From assembly GCA_963653425.1 (NCBI GenBank), contig CAVJWC010000018.1, positions 1-22,735 of the forward strand: a stretch of DNA of 22,735 nucleotides. The letters are read 5' to 3'. The notes below the pieces were generated by a model. It made no database searches. It was not told where the DNA came from and saw only the letters and a list, made by a program, of their open reading frames with translations. This document shows positions 15,271 through 22,735 of the stretch, one piece after another. The stretch is from UMGS692 sp963653425 (GTDB lineage Bacteria > Bacillota > Clostridia > Christensenellales > CAG-314). Position numbers and translations under genes: made by a program. Position 1 is the first letter of the stretch; each line of letters begins with the position of its first letter.

Positions 15271-17010
15271 TTAGTTATTCTGAAGCAATACGGTTACGAC
15301 GCCGTTACTCAAAGTGATGGTATAGGTGCCGAGCTGAGGAATCATAACGTTTCCGCCGTCTTCTCCGCCGTACCAGGTCTGAGTTCCGTCTTCAGCGATT
15401 GCAAGAACTTTGATTGCCGCAACGTCGGGAGCGCACCAGCTACCCGTATCGTTTTCGGTGAAGGTGTAATCCATAACGTAGTTGTCGCCGTCTTTGGTCA
15501 TTTCGTTGCCGAGAACGGCACGCCAGGTGTTACCGCCCTGAATGGTTCCTACGAGGAAGTATCCTACGACCTTTTCCGCGCTTACCGAACCGGTAACGGT
15601 TTCGCCGTCAACGGTAAGAGTAAGAAGAATTCTGTAAAGGCCGACCGTGGGAAGCATAAGGTTTTCGCCGTCGGTTTCGTTACCGAACCAAAGCTCGGGA
15701 GCGCATCCGCCGTAACCGAAAGTAGCCTTAACTACGCCTGCGCTTTCGCCCATCCAATCTGCGTAATCGGCTTCGGTAACGGTGTAGTATACTTCGTAAT
15801 GAGTTTCGTCGATCTGAGTGAACTGATAAGCGGTCGAGCATTCCCAGCTGTCTGCGCCGTCAAGTCTGCCTGCAAGATAGTAACCCTTTTCAAGCGGAGT
15901 TACTACGGCTTCGTTCTTGGTTACGTTGAAGGTAACTTTATACTGACCTGCCTGTAAGAACAGATTGTTCTGTCCAGCAGTCGTAAGCGTCCAGGTACCG
16001 TCTTCGCCGGCGGTCTGTTCGTTTACACCGTACCAGGCGTTGTTGATTTCGTTCTTAACTTTGATTGCTGCACAGGCTTCGCCGAAGGGGTTGTTTTCGT
16101 CTTCAGCCGTCCAATCAGCGTACATGTCTTCGGTAATGTTGATGATGAGAGAGAAGTCTTCACGGAGCTGGTCGGTTTCCATAATCCAATCTTCGTCTGC
16201 CGTGAATTCGTTCATCGTGCCGACAACGTACATTTCGTGAGTCTTTTCGATAACGGGAGCGTCACCCGTTCTTTCCCAGTAAATAACGTCGTAATCGCTG
16301 CTTCCGGGGAAGGTCTGAAGGGTGAACTTATAAATACCGCTCATTGCAACGTTTGCGTTCCAGCCCTTATTGGAGTCGCCGAAACCTTTGGTTGCGTAGA
16401 ATACTCTTTCGCCGTCTGCGTTCTTAACTTCGCCGAGAACGTCGCCGTCTGCCGGATCGAGAGTCTCGTAACCGTCAAGATAACCTACGCCGTGCTGACC
16501 CGTCCAGGTACCCATAACGCGGATCTGGAATGCGTCGCCTTCGTAAAGAGTAGCTTCGATGGTGAACTTATTGACCTTTTCTTCGTCAACTCTCGTAAGT
16601 TTGAAGTTTTCTTCTACTTCAGCCGATTCGTTCCAGTTGCTGTCTTTAAGCGTACCTGCACCGCTGCCGATAAGGCACCAGGTGTTGGTATCTTCAACGT
16701 AGCTGTCACTGCGGAAGCCTGCGAAAATATCCGTGTCTTCGTTAATGGGCTGAGTGAAATCGAAAGGTACCGTAAGAGAAGCTTCGGAGAACCAACCCAT
16801 GAAGGTCTTGCCTTCCACAACGGGTGTCCAGGAAGTAACCAGACTACCTTTTTCAACTTTTTCTTCTTTCAATAATTCCGTACCGTAGTTCCAGCTGACG
16901 GTAACTTTGTTCTTGTCTGCGTCTTCTTTCTTTATACAGCCGGCAAGACAAAGAGACATGGTCATAACAAGAGCCAATGCCAGAACCAATACTAACAGTC
17001 TTTTTTTCAT
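15271..17010 (-). CDS. Multi-module starch-binding-like lipoprotein (InlB repeat plus SusE/F-like modules)
   Basis: No catalytic motif is visible. The 579-residue protein has a lipoprotein signal with lipobox LAGC (Cys25), an InlB-type repeat (about 35-99, ending GKTFMGWFSE...DIFAGF), then about four beta-rich modules. The last three share a pattern: a [FY][LV][VA]G start (YVVGTMNEF at 261, YYLAGRLDG at 377, YFLVGTIQG at 484), an internal Trp, an [AK]IKV or VVKATF strand, WYG or WFG, and a closing G-x-Y-x[IV]T/L strand. This resembles SusE/SusF-type or X25-type starch-binding modules; the match is by eye. The ATG at 17010 was chosen because GGAGG lies 6 nt upstream. It sits between pullulanase and malE with its own strong promoter, so a role in holding starch at the surface is a good inference. 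Confidence 0.8.
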   Translation of the reverse strand: MKKRLLVLVLALALVMTMSLCLAGCIKKEDADKNKVTVSWNYGTELLKEEKVEKGSLVTSWTPVVEGKTFMGWFSEASLTVPFDFTQPINEDTDIFAGFRSDSYVEDTNTWCLIGSGAGTLKDSNWNESAEVEENFKLTRVDEEKVNKFTIEATLYEGDAFQIRVMGTWTGQHGVGYLDGYETLDPADGDVLGEVKNADGERVFYATKGFGDSNKGWNANVAMSGIYKFTLQTFPGSSDYDVIYWERTGDAPVIEKTHEMYVVGTMNEFTADEDWIMETDQLREDFSLIINITEDMYADWTAEDENNPFGEACAAIKVKNEINNAWYGVNEQTAGEDGTWTLTTAGQNNLFLQAGQYKVTFNVTKNEAVVTPLEKGYYLAGRLDGADSWECSTAYQFTQIDETHYEVYYTVTEADYADWMGESAGVVKATFGYGGCAPELWFGNETDGENLMLPTVGLYRILLTLTVDGETVTGSVSAEKVVGYFLVGTIQGGNTWRAVLGNEMTKDGDNYVMDYTFTENDTGSWCAPDVAAIKVLAIAEDGTQTWYGGEDGGNVMIPQLGTYTITLSNGVVTVLLQNN

Positions 17011-17105
17011 AAACATCCTCCAATTTAAATATTTATATACACGGGCAACGCGCCCGACGTATCCGTTTGCTTTTACACTGCAAAAATGCAATGCTGTCAA
17101 TTCTT

Positions 17106-17134
17106 ATTATATATCAACCGTTGCAAATTGTCAA
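17106..17134 (-). promoter_or_regulatory. Consensus promoter for the starch-binding lipoprotein and mal genes
   Basis: Read on the minus strand, TTGACA (17134-17129) and TATAAT (17111-17106) are exactly 17 bp apart. The promoter begins 25 bp past the pullulanase stop and would start transcription near 17099, giving a leader of about 90 nt. It allows the starch-binding and transport genes to be expressed apart from the pullulanase. Confidence 0.85.
17112..17126 (-). promoter_or_regulatory. Possible repressor operator in the promoter spacer
   Basis: The spacer holds the odd palindrome CAAC-C-GTTG (17115-17123, plus strand; core read TTGCAACGGTTGATA on the minus strand). It resembles the operators of LacI-family sugar regulators in form and position; binding here would block RNA polymerase. 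It is not a good match to the CcpA cre consensus. No regulator gene is in the window. Confidence 0.4.
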
Positions 17135-17158
17135 CGCATAAAATGAAATTTCTTACGG

Positions 17159-19795
17159 TTATTTGCGTAACACGATTGCGCTGTAAGCGGGAATTTCAAT
17201 CGTTCCGCTTACCGAAGAAAGAGCTTCCGCACCTGCGTGACTTCCGTCGGCGTACATCTGCCATTCTCCGTCGAGTTTATACGAAACAGCCGACGCCGTG
17301 GGGTTGAGAATAACGAGAGCGTAGTCGCCTCTGTGGTTATCGTACTTTATCGCCATAAATCCCGTGGATGCGTCCACGTCAAACATATGGGCTACCCCTA
17401 TGGGCGCGGTAAAGAGATTGGAACTCTTTCTGAGAGCGATAAGTCCCTTATAGTACTGCATCATCTTATACTGTTCGCTGTCCTTGGTCAAAGCTTCCCA
17501 GTCGATGTTGTTTACAGCGTCGGAAGACTTATAACTGTTCTCGTCACAGCCCTTGGTACGGAGCATTTCTTCGCCCGCCTGCATAAAGGGAGTACCCGAA
17601 CTCATCATAATTATGGTTGCGCCCAATCTGTTCATGGCAAGTCGGGTTTCGAGACTGTCGTTTGCGTTGGCTAAAAGAAGCTTATCCCAGAGAGTCAGAT
17701 TGTCGTGGCAGGACATGTAGTTAATGACGCAGGAGTTTTTGACCGTCCATCCCGAACCAGTAGTCGAAGCTCCGTTAATGCCGAATTTAACCGCGTTTAT
17801 ATTGCTCTTGCCCGCGCCGTTGATATAGCCTTGGGCGGTGGAATTAAATACGCTTCCCTTTAATCCGTCGCGGATAACGTCGTTGAACACGGCTACAGCG
17901 CCTGCGGCTCCTTCGCTTGCGGTAATCTCTTTGATGTTGGTCTGATTAGCCTGTTTGCTTCCGTCTGTGGTCGAACCCATGGTCCAGGCTTCGCCGTAGA
18001 TTATCGCGCTGGGGTTAATCTCGTGGAGAGCCTTTTCGATTTGTTTCATGGTCTCAACGTCGTGAAGTCCCATAAGGTCGAATCTGAATCCGTCGACTTT
18101 GTATTCCTGCATCCAGTAGGTTACGCTGTCCACCATAAAACGACGGAACATATATCTTTCGCTTGCCGTATCGTTTCCGCAACCGCTTGCCGAGGAGTTG
18201 GCACCGCTCGAAGTGTAACGGTAGTAGTAATAGGGAACGATTTTGTTGAAGTTGGAATTTGCGTCGTAGGTATGATTGTAAACCACGTCCATAACTACCG
18301 ACAAACCCGCTTCGTGAAGCGACTGAACCATTCTCTTGAACTCGTTGACTCTGACTTCGCCGTCGTAAGGATTAGTGCTGTAACTTCCTTCGGGAACGTT
18401 ATAGTTCTTGGGATCGTATCCCCAGTTGAAGGAAGCGTCGGGATTTGTTTCGTCAACCGTCGCGTAGTCGTACGCGGGCATAAGGTGTACGTGAGTAACG
18501 CCTAAATCCACGAGATAATCCACGCCTACCGAAACGCCCGAGCTGTTGGTAAGTCCGCGTTCGGTAAACGCAAGGAATTTGCCTTTATATTGACTCTGAG
18601 CAATCTTATTGCTGAAATCGCGCACGTGGACTTCCCATATAACGGCGTCGGTGTATCTTTCCGTCGTCATATAAGATACCGATTCCCAGCCTTCGGGATC
18701 CGTTCTGTCAAGGTCCACGACCATACCTCTGTCGCCGTTGACGCCTGCCGAACGAGCGTAAGGATCGACGGCTTCCTGAGTTCCTACCGAGGTAGTTACC
18801 GAATAGGTGTAGTAAGTTCCGTGTCCGCAATTTTCTACCGTGCTTTCCCATACGCCTTTGTCGGCTTTATTCATTTCCACGGTCTTATAGGCTTCTCCGC
18901 CGTTACCGCTCGTGAAAAGATTGAGAACGACTTTGCTTGCGGTAGGCGCCCACAACCTGAACTCGGTGGATTTTCCGTTAACCGTTGCTCCCAGTTCTCC
19001 GTCGTAATTGTATTTTTCCGCAAATTCTTCCGAACCGAAAACTCCAAGAGGAACGACGACTTTGTCCCCGTATCCTTTAATCTGCATTCTGTAAGCTTTT
19101 GTTATATCGAGTTCTTCTTCCGTTTCGACCACTCCGCTTACGATTTCCTGACCGAGCGAAGAAAGCGACTTCAGAGCGATTTCTCTGTCGCCTTCGAAAA
19201 GCTTAACGTCGTTTATGTCGTCTATTCTGACCTTGGGCGTAACGTTATAAGCCACGGAATGCAGGCTCATCATATTAGCTATCGTAAACAGTTTGATTTG
19301 TTCCAAAGTAACGCCTCCGTCCGAACTCTTGTACTGATTTCCGTCACCGCTTTTAAGGTATATAACGGTAGTTCTTCCCGTCAAAACGGCAAATCTGTCG
19401 GATTCGTAGTCTTTGGTAGCCGTTCCCCAGGAATCTCCTCCCGGTTCCGAACAGTCTACTCTTACGATAAAGCCGACCTGCTCTATGGTGTCGGGAACGT
19501 TGACTACGACCTTTCCGCCGTACTTGCATTCATGCATCGTATATCCGCTTCCGTCTTTACCCGACCACCACATCCAGATGTCCGACGTCGCGAAATCCAC
19601 TCCGCCGGGGTAAGTCCAGTATATCGTCAGCTGATTTTTCCCGTCTTCGAGAGGCAGGGTATATTCCTGATCCGCAGGATCGTCGGGATTGTCGGGCGTA
19701 GGTTTATCGTTGTCGCAGGCAACCAACGCCCAGCTTAATGCCGCCACCGTCAGAACGAGAAGCAACATCCAGATTACAACTAATTTCTTTTTCAT
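17159..19795 (-). CDS. pulA: Type I pullulanase lipoprotein (CBM41-CBM48-GH13_14)
   Basis: This debranching enzyme cuts alpha-1,6 links in pullulan, amylopectin and limit dextrins, here predicted at the outer membrane face. The 878-residue protein has a lipoprotein signal with lipobox LVAC (Cys27), a Pro/Asp linker, a PUD/CBM41 starch-binding module (about 50-150, with IYWTYPGG and WMWWSGKDGSG), an N-terminal beta domain (about 165-255), CBM48 (about 265-355, FRLWAPTASKVVLNLF), and the GH13_14 catalytic barrel. The pullulanase signature FNWGYDPKNYNVPEGSYST is at 456-474, nucleophile Asp573 in DGFRFD, acid/base Glu602 in YGEAW, third acid Asp698 in SCHDN. The start is the ATG at 19795 with GAGGT upstream; a TTG at 19807 lacks a site. 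It is the first gene of the starch cluster. Confidence 0.96.
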   Translation of the reverse strand: MKKKLVVIWMLLLVLTVAALSWALVACDNDKPTPDNPDDPADQEYTLPLEDGKNQLTIYWTYPGGVDFATSDIWMWWSGKDGSGYTMHECKYGGKVVVNVPDTIEQVGFIVRVDCSEPGGDSWGTATKDYESDRFAVLTGRTTVIYLKSGDGNQYKSSDGGVTLEQIKLFTIANMMSLHSVAYNVTPKVRIDDINDVKLFEGDREIALKSLSSLGQEIVSGVVETEEELDITKAYRMQIKGYGDKVVVPLGVFGSEEFAEKYNYDGELGATVNGKSTEFRLWAPTASKVVLNLFTSGNGGEAYKTVEMNKADKGVWESTVENCGHGTYYTYSVTTSVGTQEAVDPYARSAGVNGDRGMVVDLDRTDPEGWESVSYMTTERYTDAVIWEVHVRDFSNKIAQSQYKGKFLAFTERGLTNSSGVSVGVDYLVDLGVTHVHLMPAYDYATVDETNPDASFNWGYDPKNYNVPEGSYSTNPYDGEVRVNEFKRMVQSLHEAGLSVVMDVVYNHTYDANSNFNKIVPYYYYRYTSSGANSSASGCGNDTASERYMFRRFMVDSVTYWMQEYKVDGFRFDLMGLHDVETMKQIEKALHEINPSAIIYGEAWTMGSTTDGSKQANQTNIKEITASEGAAGAVAVFNDVIRDGLKGSVFNSTAQGYINGAGKSNINAVKFGINGASTTGSGWTVKNSCVINYMSCHDNLTLWDKLLLANANDSLETRLAMNRLGATIIMMSSGTPFMQAGEEMLRTKGCDENSYKSSDAVNNIDWEALTKDSEQYKMMQYYKGLIALRKSSNLFTAPIGVAHMFDVDASTGFMAIKYDNHRGDYALVILNPTASAVSYKLDGEWQMYADGSHAGAEALSSVSGTIEIPAYSAIVLRK

Positions 19796-19918
19796 AAACA
19801 ACCTCAAAATTAAAACGTAAAAATCGTACGTATACTTTTACACACAAATCTTTCGGCAAAACAGTATACGGAATCGCCGAAAATCAGCTTTCGGACCTTA
19901 AAAATCCGACTTCTCAAC
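19796..19918 (-). promoter_or_regulatory. Pullulanase leader with chained alternative hairpins
   Basis: In transcription order, four short segments (19909-19905, 19895-19889, 19882-19876 and 19857-19852) can pair 1 with 2 (TCGGA/TCCGA), 2 with 3 (CCGAAA/TTTCGG) or 3 with 4 (TTCGGC/GCCGAA), so neighbouring hairpins exclude each other. No U-run follows, so this is not a classical terminator. Function is unknown and the stems are only 5-6 bp. Confidence 0.35.
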
Positions 19919-19924
19919 AATTTA

Positions 19925-19953
19925 ATTTTACTCATATCATTCGCTTTTGTCAA
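19925..19953 (-). promoter_or_regulatory. Promoter of the pullulanase gene
   Basis: On the minus strand TTGACA (19953-19948) and TAAAAT (19930-19925) are 17 bp apart, one mismatch to the full consensus. The expected start near 19918 gives a leader of about 120 nt before the pullulanase ATG. Confidence 0.8.
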
Positions 19954-20315
19954 CGAATTTTTAATACCTCGCCCGCTGAAAATATTACTTTGCGTGAAAC
20001 GGTTTTATTATAGAAAAGGACTCGCCGTAAAAAGCCCTCCGCGCGGTTTTACGTTACGCGAATAACCTACAAAACCGTTCGTAATTCTGTGAAAACCCGT
20101 CTTATGGCTTTATAAGAAGCCGTCTATGCCTTTACAGACAATTTTATACCAATCTTATTATGAGCTATATTTATGTTCGGATGCGGAATAGTGCATTTAA
20201 CAAAACGATTTAATAAAAGCGGTTATGCGGACTTTATTAAAACGAAAAAACGACAGAAAACATACTTTATATGCGAAAGAGTTTAACTGCGGGCAAACCG
20301 ATTTATTCGAGTAAA
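19954..20315. other. Gene-free AT-rich region upstream of the pullulanase promoter
   Basis: This stretch separates the pullulanase promoter from the terminator of the lipoprotein operon. It holds a palindrome AAAC-G-GTTT (19997-20005) that resembles the operator-like site at 17112-17126, and a 37-codon open frame (20173-20286, plus strand) without a ribosome binding site. Nothing else convincing was seen. Confidence 0.6.
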
Positions 20316-20350
20316 CAAAAAGAAGCCCGACCGGCGTCGGACTTCTTTCG
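20316..20350 (-). terminator. Terminator of the LRR-lipoprotein operon
   Basis: On the minus strand AAAGAAGTCCGAC pairs with GTCGGGCTTCTTT around GCCG, with one G-U pair, and runs into a T-rich tract (TTTTTGTTT). It lies about 40 bp past the small lipoprotein stop codon. Confidence 0.9.
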
Positions 20351-20391
20351 GTTTTATTCGGCTGTTTTCCTGCGGAAGTTTCCGCGCGGAA

Positions 20392-21006
20392 TTACTTTGT
20401 GAAGGTATAGGTTATTTCGGTCGTACAGCCGTCCTTTTCGTAGGAAATCAAAATCTTTTGGAAACGACTTGCCGTATAGTTGATTTCAACCGTCATGTTC
20501 GTGCAGTCAACGTTGGTTCCGAAAAAGCCTTTGACGTTAGTTACCGTTGCCGAAAAACGATTGGTTTCGTCGATAACGTTAACGAAATAGGATTTATCGA
20601 AGGTTAAGCCCACGCCGTCAAGCTCGGTAAAGTCTATATTGAGCTTTTCGCCGTTGTGTTCGACGATTTTTCCGTCTTTAACGGTAATCGTACCTTTCTT
20701 AACCGACTTGTATTCCTTGGGAACGACGAATTCGCCGTCGACTTCTTCGATTTCGTTCAGGACTTCGTAAGAATATTCGATCTTACTCGTTCCGTTTACC
20801 GAACTGATCTTATACGAACTGTTAAGCGTTTCGCCCTCTTCGGTGCGTTTTACCGCTATCGAATAATCCGTATAAGCAACTTTCGTCATATCGTTGAAAT
20901 TGTCGTATATCGTTTTTTGCGGCTGTTCGTCGGGTATTATAACCTTACATCCGAATAAAGACAGAAGCGTTATGACGACTGCGACTATCAGTAATGTTTT
21001 TTTCAT
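20392..21006 (-). CDS. Small lipoprotein of unknown function
   Basis: I do not recognise the family. The 204-residue product begins with a lipoprotein signal (MKKTLLIVAVVITLLSLFGC, Cys20 as the lipid site). The rest is a single, mostly beta-strand domain with many alternating polar and hydrophobic stretches (for example KGTITVKDGKIVEHNGEKL and TVEINYTASRFQKILISYEKD), like the antiparallel-sheet lipoproteins that sit near surface proteins. The start ATG at 21006 has a perfect AAGGAGGT site. It follows the LRR gene after only 13 bp, so both are on one transcript ending at 20316-20350. A role in support of the LRR protein is a guess from position only. Confidence 0.9.
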   Translation of the reverse strand: MKKTLLIVAVVITLLSLFGCKVIIPDEQPQKTIYDNFNDMTKVAYTDYSIAVKRTEEGETLNSSYKISSVNGTSKIEYSYEVLNEIEEVDGEFVVPKEYKSVKKGTITVKDGKIVEHNGEKLNIDFTELDGVGLTFDKSYFVNVIDETNRFSATVTNVKGFFGTNVDCTNMTVEINYTASRFQKILISYEKDGCTTEITYTFTK

Positions 21007-21019
21007 TGCTTTGACCTCC

Positions 21020-22735
21020 TTATAAGAATTTCCGTTTGAGAAGGTAAACGATTGCTGCCAAAATGGTTAATTTGATAGCAATGGCACCTATCGCCGTTTC
21101 GTTTGCTTTTTCGAAAGCTGTGTTACGAGCTTCGACCGCCTTGTTATAAGACGTGATCGCCGACTTTAACTCAGCGTATTCGTCTTTAACGCGCTGTTTG
21201 TTGGCGTCGCTCAAATCGTCGTAACGTTCGAGCGCAGTCTTTATCGCGCTGAACAGCTCTTCGTTCTTCTTACCGCTTATAGCCGCCACCGCAGTTCTGA
21301 AGTCGCTTACAGCCTTTTCGCTCTGAACGCTTCTCTGCTCGCTGTGACCGCAATGCTTACAAACGCGCTCTTCCACGCCGTCTTCCGTCTCGGTAGGTTC
21401 TTTTACAACCTTCCATTCGCCGTAAGAGTGACCGAGTTTTTCAATCGTTTCGGTTTCGAGAACCTTGTGACATACGGTACATTCTTTGTGTTTGCTGCCG
21501 TCTTCGGTGCAGGTAGGTTCCTTATCCGTAATCCAATCGCTTTCGGTATGTCCCGTTGCGGGAATTACGAGCGAGTCGAGAACTTCTTTGTTTGCGTCGA
21601 AGTTCTTTTCGCACTTAGAACAATGATAGTGTCCGAGCGTTCCTTCCTTTTCGCAGGTTGCGGGAACTTCGTCTATCCATTCGCCGTAGTTGTGACCCGT
21701 TGCTTCAACCTTACGGGTTTCGTAGTGGTCGCAGTTCTTACAATCTCTGCGTTCTTCGCCCTCGGTTTCACAACCGGGTGCCTTTGTCTGTTTCCATTCG
21801 CCGTAAGAGTGTCCGAGTTTTTCAATCGTTTCGGTTTCGAGAACCTTGTGACATACGGTACATTCTTTGTGTTTGCTGCCGTCTTCGGTACAGGTAGGTT
21901 CTTTGTCGACAACCCACTCAATAACATCATGCAAGCAAGAAACCGTATACAATGAACGAATATACATAGAAGTTGTTGCCGTTGCAGGTAAATTATCTGC
22001 CGTGCCGTCATTATTAATATCCCATCCGACAAATGTATATGCATAATGTTCAACGTTTACTTTTAACAACTCGTTTGCAGGAACTTTTAACACCTCTCCG
22101 TACTCATAGGCACCGAATGTTAAGACGTCACCTTTATAGTCATAGAATATAACTTCATACCATTCACCTAAATAATATGGAGTTGCGTACCCATACCAAT
22201 ATTCTTCCCATGAAAGCGCATTTTTGTCCTGATAACAATATACATTACCCGAATAGTAAAGACGACTAACACCTGTCATATCCGTATTCTTACCTAAAAT
22301 AAGTTGCTGCAATGTGCTCGGTAAACTTAAATAACTACCGGAAACACATGGCAAACGCAAATATTTCAGCAAAGTAAAACTTCTAAAACTTCCCGACACG
22401 TTTACAACAGATACTCCGTTAACTGTATCCGGAATATACAAATATTCCACCGTATAATCTTTGTAGCCTACAATGACTACTTCCTTGTTGTTTAATTCAA
22501 AATAATAACAGTTATTGCAAATTCCATAATCGGTTACGCCAAAATAGTAACTGCAATCGCCATTCCAATAATATCCAAGCGTTTCGGGTAATTTATCCGC
22601 CTTGAATCCTATCGTTAAACTGCGGCAGCCAGAGAAAGCACAAGATCCAATCGAAGTTACGCTTTCGGGAATTACGATACTCGTTAAACTGCTACAGTAA
22701 GAGAAAGCCCAATCTCCAATCGAAGTTACGCTTTC
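21020..22735 (-). CDS. LRR surface protein with InlB repeat, Cys/His repeats and C-terminal membrane anchor (5' partial)
   Basis: The frame stays open to the window edge, so the N-terminus is missing; 571 residues are visible. They start with LRR_5/BspA repeats (about 1-40, IPESVTSIGSCAFSGCRSL), then further irregular LRR-like sequence to about 190, an InlB-type repeat (about 190-260, ending FVGWDINNDGTADNLP), five repeats of about 35-45 residues with GHSYGEW and CxxC motifs (about 265-470), a charged helical segment (SDANKQRVKDEYAELKSAI) and one C-terminal membrane helix followed by KRKFL. No LPXTG is present, so anchoring is by the membrane helix. A GTG at 22450 could be mistaken for the start, but the upstream LRR sequence is in the same frame. 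It probably acts in adhesion. Transcribed together with the small lipoprotein downstream. Confidence 0.9.
   Translation of the reverse strand, partial: ESVTSIGDWAFSYCSSLTSIVIPESVTSIGSCAFSGCRSLTIGFKADKLPETLGYYWNGDCSYYFGVTDYGICNNCYYFELNNKEVVIVGYKDYTVEYLYIPDTVNGVSVVNVSGSFRSFTLLKYLRLPCVSGSYLSLPSTLQQLILGKNTDMTGVSRLYYSGNVYCYQDKNALSWEEYWYGYATPYYLGEWYEVIFYDYKGDVLTFGAYEYGEVLKVPANELLKVNVEHYAYTFVGWDINNDGTADNLPATATTSMYIRSLYTVSCLHDVIEWVVDKEPTCTEDGSKHKECTVCHKVLETETIEKLGHSYGEWKQTKAPGCETEGEERRDCKNCDHYETRKVEATGHNYGEWIDEVPATCEKEGTLGHYHCSKCEKNFDANKEVLDSLVIPATGHTESDWITDKEPTCTEDGSKHKECTVCHKVLETETIEKLGHSYGEWKVVKEPTETEDGVEERVCKHCGHSEQRSVQSEKAVSDFRTAVAAISGKKNEELFSAIKTALERYDDLSDANKQRVKDEYAELKSAITSYNKAVEARNTAFEKANETAIGAIAIKLTILAAIVYLLKRKFL
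21411..21901 (-). repeat. Pair of near-identical 110-bp in-gene repeats
   Basis: The segments 21411-21520 and 21792-21901 match at all but two bases and are 381 bp (127 codons) apart, in frame. They encode the repeated CTEDGSKHKECTVCHKV...HSYGEW unit of the LRR protein. Confidence 0.9.
22646..22735 (-). repeat. 69-bp LRR repeat at the window end
   Basis: TCCAATCGAAGTTACGCTTTC occurs at 22646-22666 and again at 22715-22735, exactly 69 bp (23 codons) apart, the usual LRR_5 period. The array evidently continues outside the window. Confidence 0.85.

Noticed and set aside
7751..19738. Long open frames on the plus strand opposite the starch genes (for example 8555-9640, 10067-11272, 18590-19738)
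   Set aside because: They mirror the minus-strand coding sequences, which carry clear family motifs; the plus-strand products are Val/Phe/Arg-rich shadows.
19948..20010. CcpA catabolite-response element near the pullulanase promoter
   Set aside because: AAAGCG and GAAACGGTTTTA both miss key positions of the cre consensus, so only a generic operator-like palindrome is noted.
20173..20286. 37-codon basic open frame on the plus strand
   Set aside because: It has no ribosome binding site, no good promoter and no recognisable sequence pattern.

Overview
The window (22,735 bp, moderate GC, standard code with TGA used as a stop) looks like chromosomal DNA of a carbohydrate-fermenting, monoderm gut-type Bacillota, most likely Clostridia. 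The grounds are strong AGGAGG-type ribosome binding sites, near-perfect TTGACA/TATAAT promoters, lipobox lipoproteins, BspA-type leucine-rich-repeat surface proteins, InlB-type repeats and Cys-rich GHSYGEW repeats. A finer placement (for example Christensenellales) is a guess. I saw no rRNA, tRNA, CRISPR array, insertion sequence or phage gene.

Layout. (1) 1-2145 (+): a BspA-like LRR protein whose 5' part is cut by the window edge and apparently broken by a frameshift near position 52; it ends at a clear terminator (2161-2189). (2) 2146-3089: a 944-bp gap holding a textbook sigma-A promoter (2424-2452), a tandem array of about 22-bp hairpin repeats (2515-2697), an intrinsic terminator (2845-2893) and further structure before carA. 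This looks like an unusually long, structured leader RNA. (3) 3090-7404 (+): carA and carB, the glutamine-dependent carbamoyl-phosphate synthase, followed by degenerate ~21-bp repeats and a terminator (7595-7627). (4) 19795-7751 (-): a seven-gene starch/maltodextrin cluster: type I pullulanase lipoprotein, multi-module starch-binding-like lipoprotein, MalE-type binding protein, MalF, MalG, GH13 alpha-amylase lipoprotein, and a MalK/MsmX-type ATPase with an unusually long C-terminus. (5) 22735-20392 (-): a second LRR surface protein (5' end outside the window) and a small lipoprotein in one operon, ending at a terminator (20316-20350).

The starch cluster forms a coherent cell-surface pathway. 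Pullulanase cuts alpha-1,6 branches and the amylase cuts alpha-1,4 chains on the outer face of the membrane. The InlB-repeat lipoprotein probably holds starch or oligosaccharide near the cell. MalE captures maltodextrins, MalFG transports them, and the ATPase powers import. Two strong promoters are visible: one before the pullulanase (19925-19953) and one between the pullulanase and the starch-binding gene (17106-17134). The second has a palindrome in its spacer that could be a repressor operator. Intercistronic hairpins flank malE and could set its level.

The least explained parts are the carAB leader with its hairpin array and attenuator-like terminator, the three TOBE-like modules in the transport ATPase, the multi-module starch-binding lipoprotein, and the recently duplicated Cys/His repeats in the second LRR protein.
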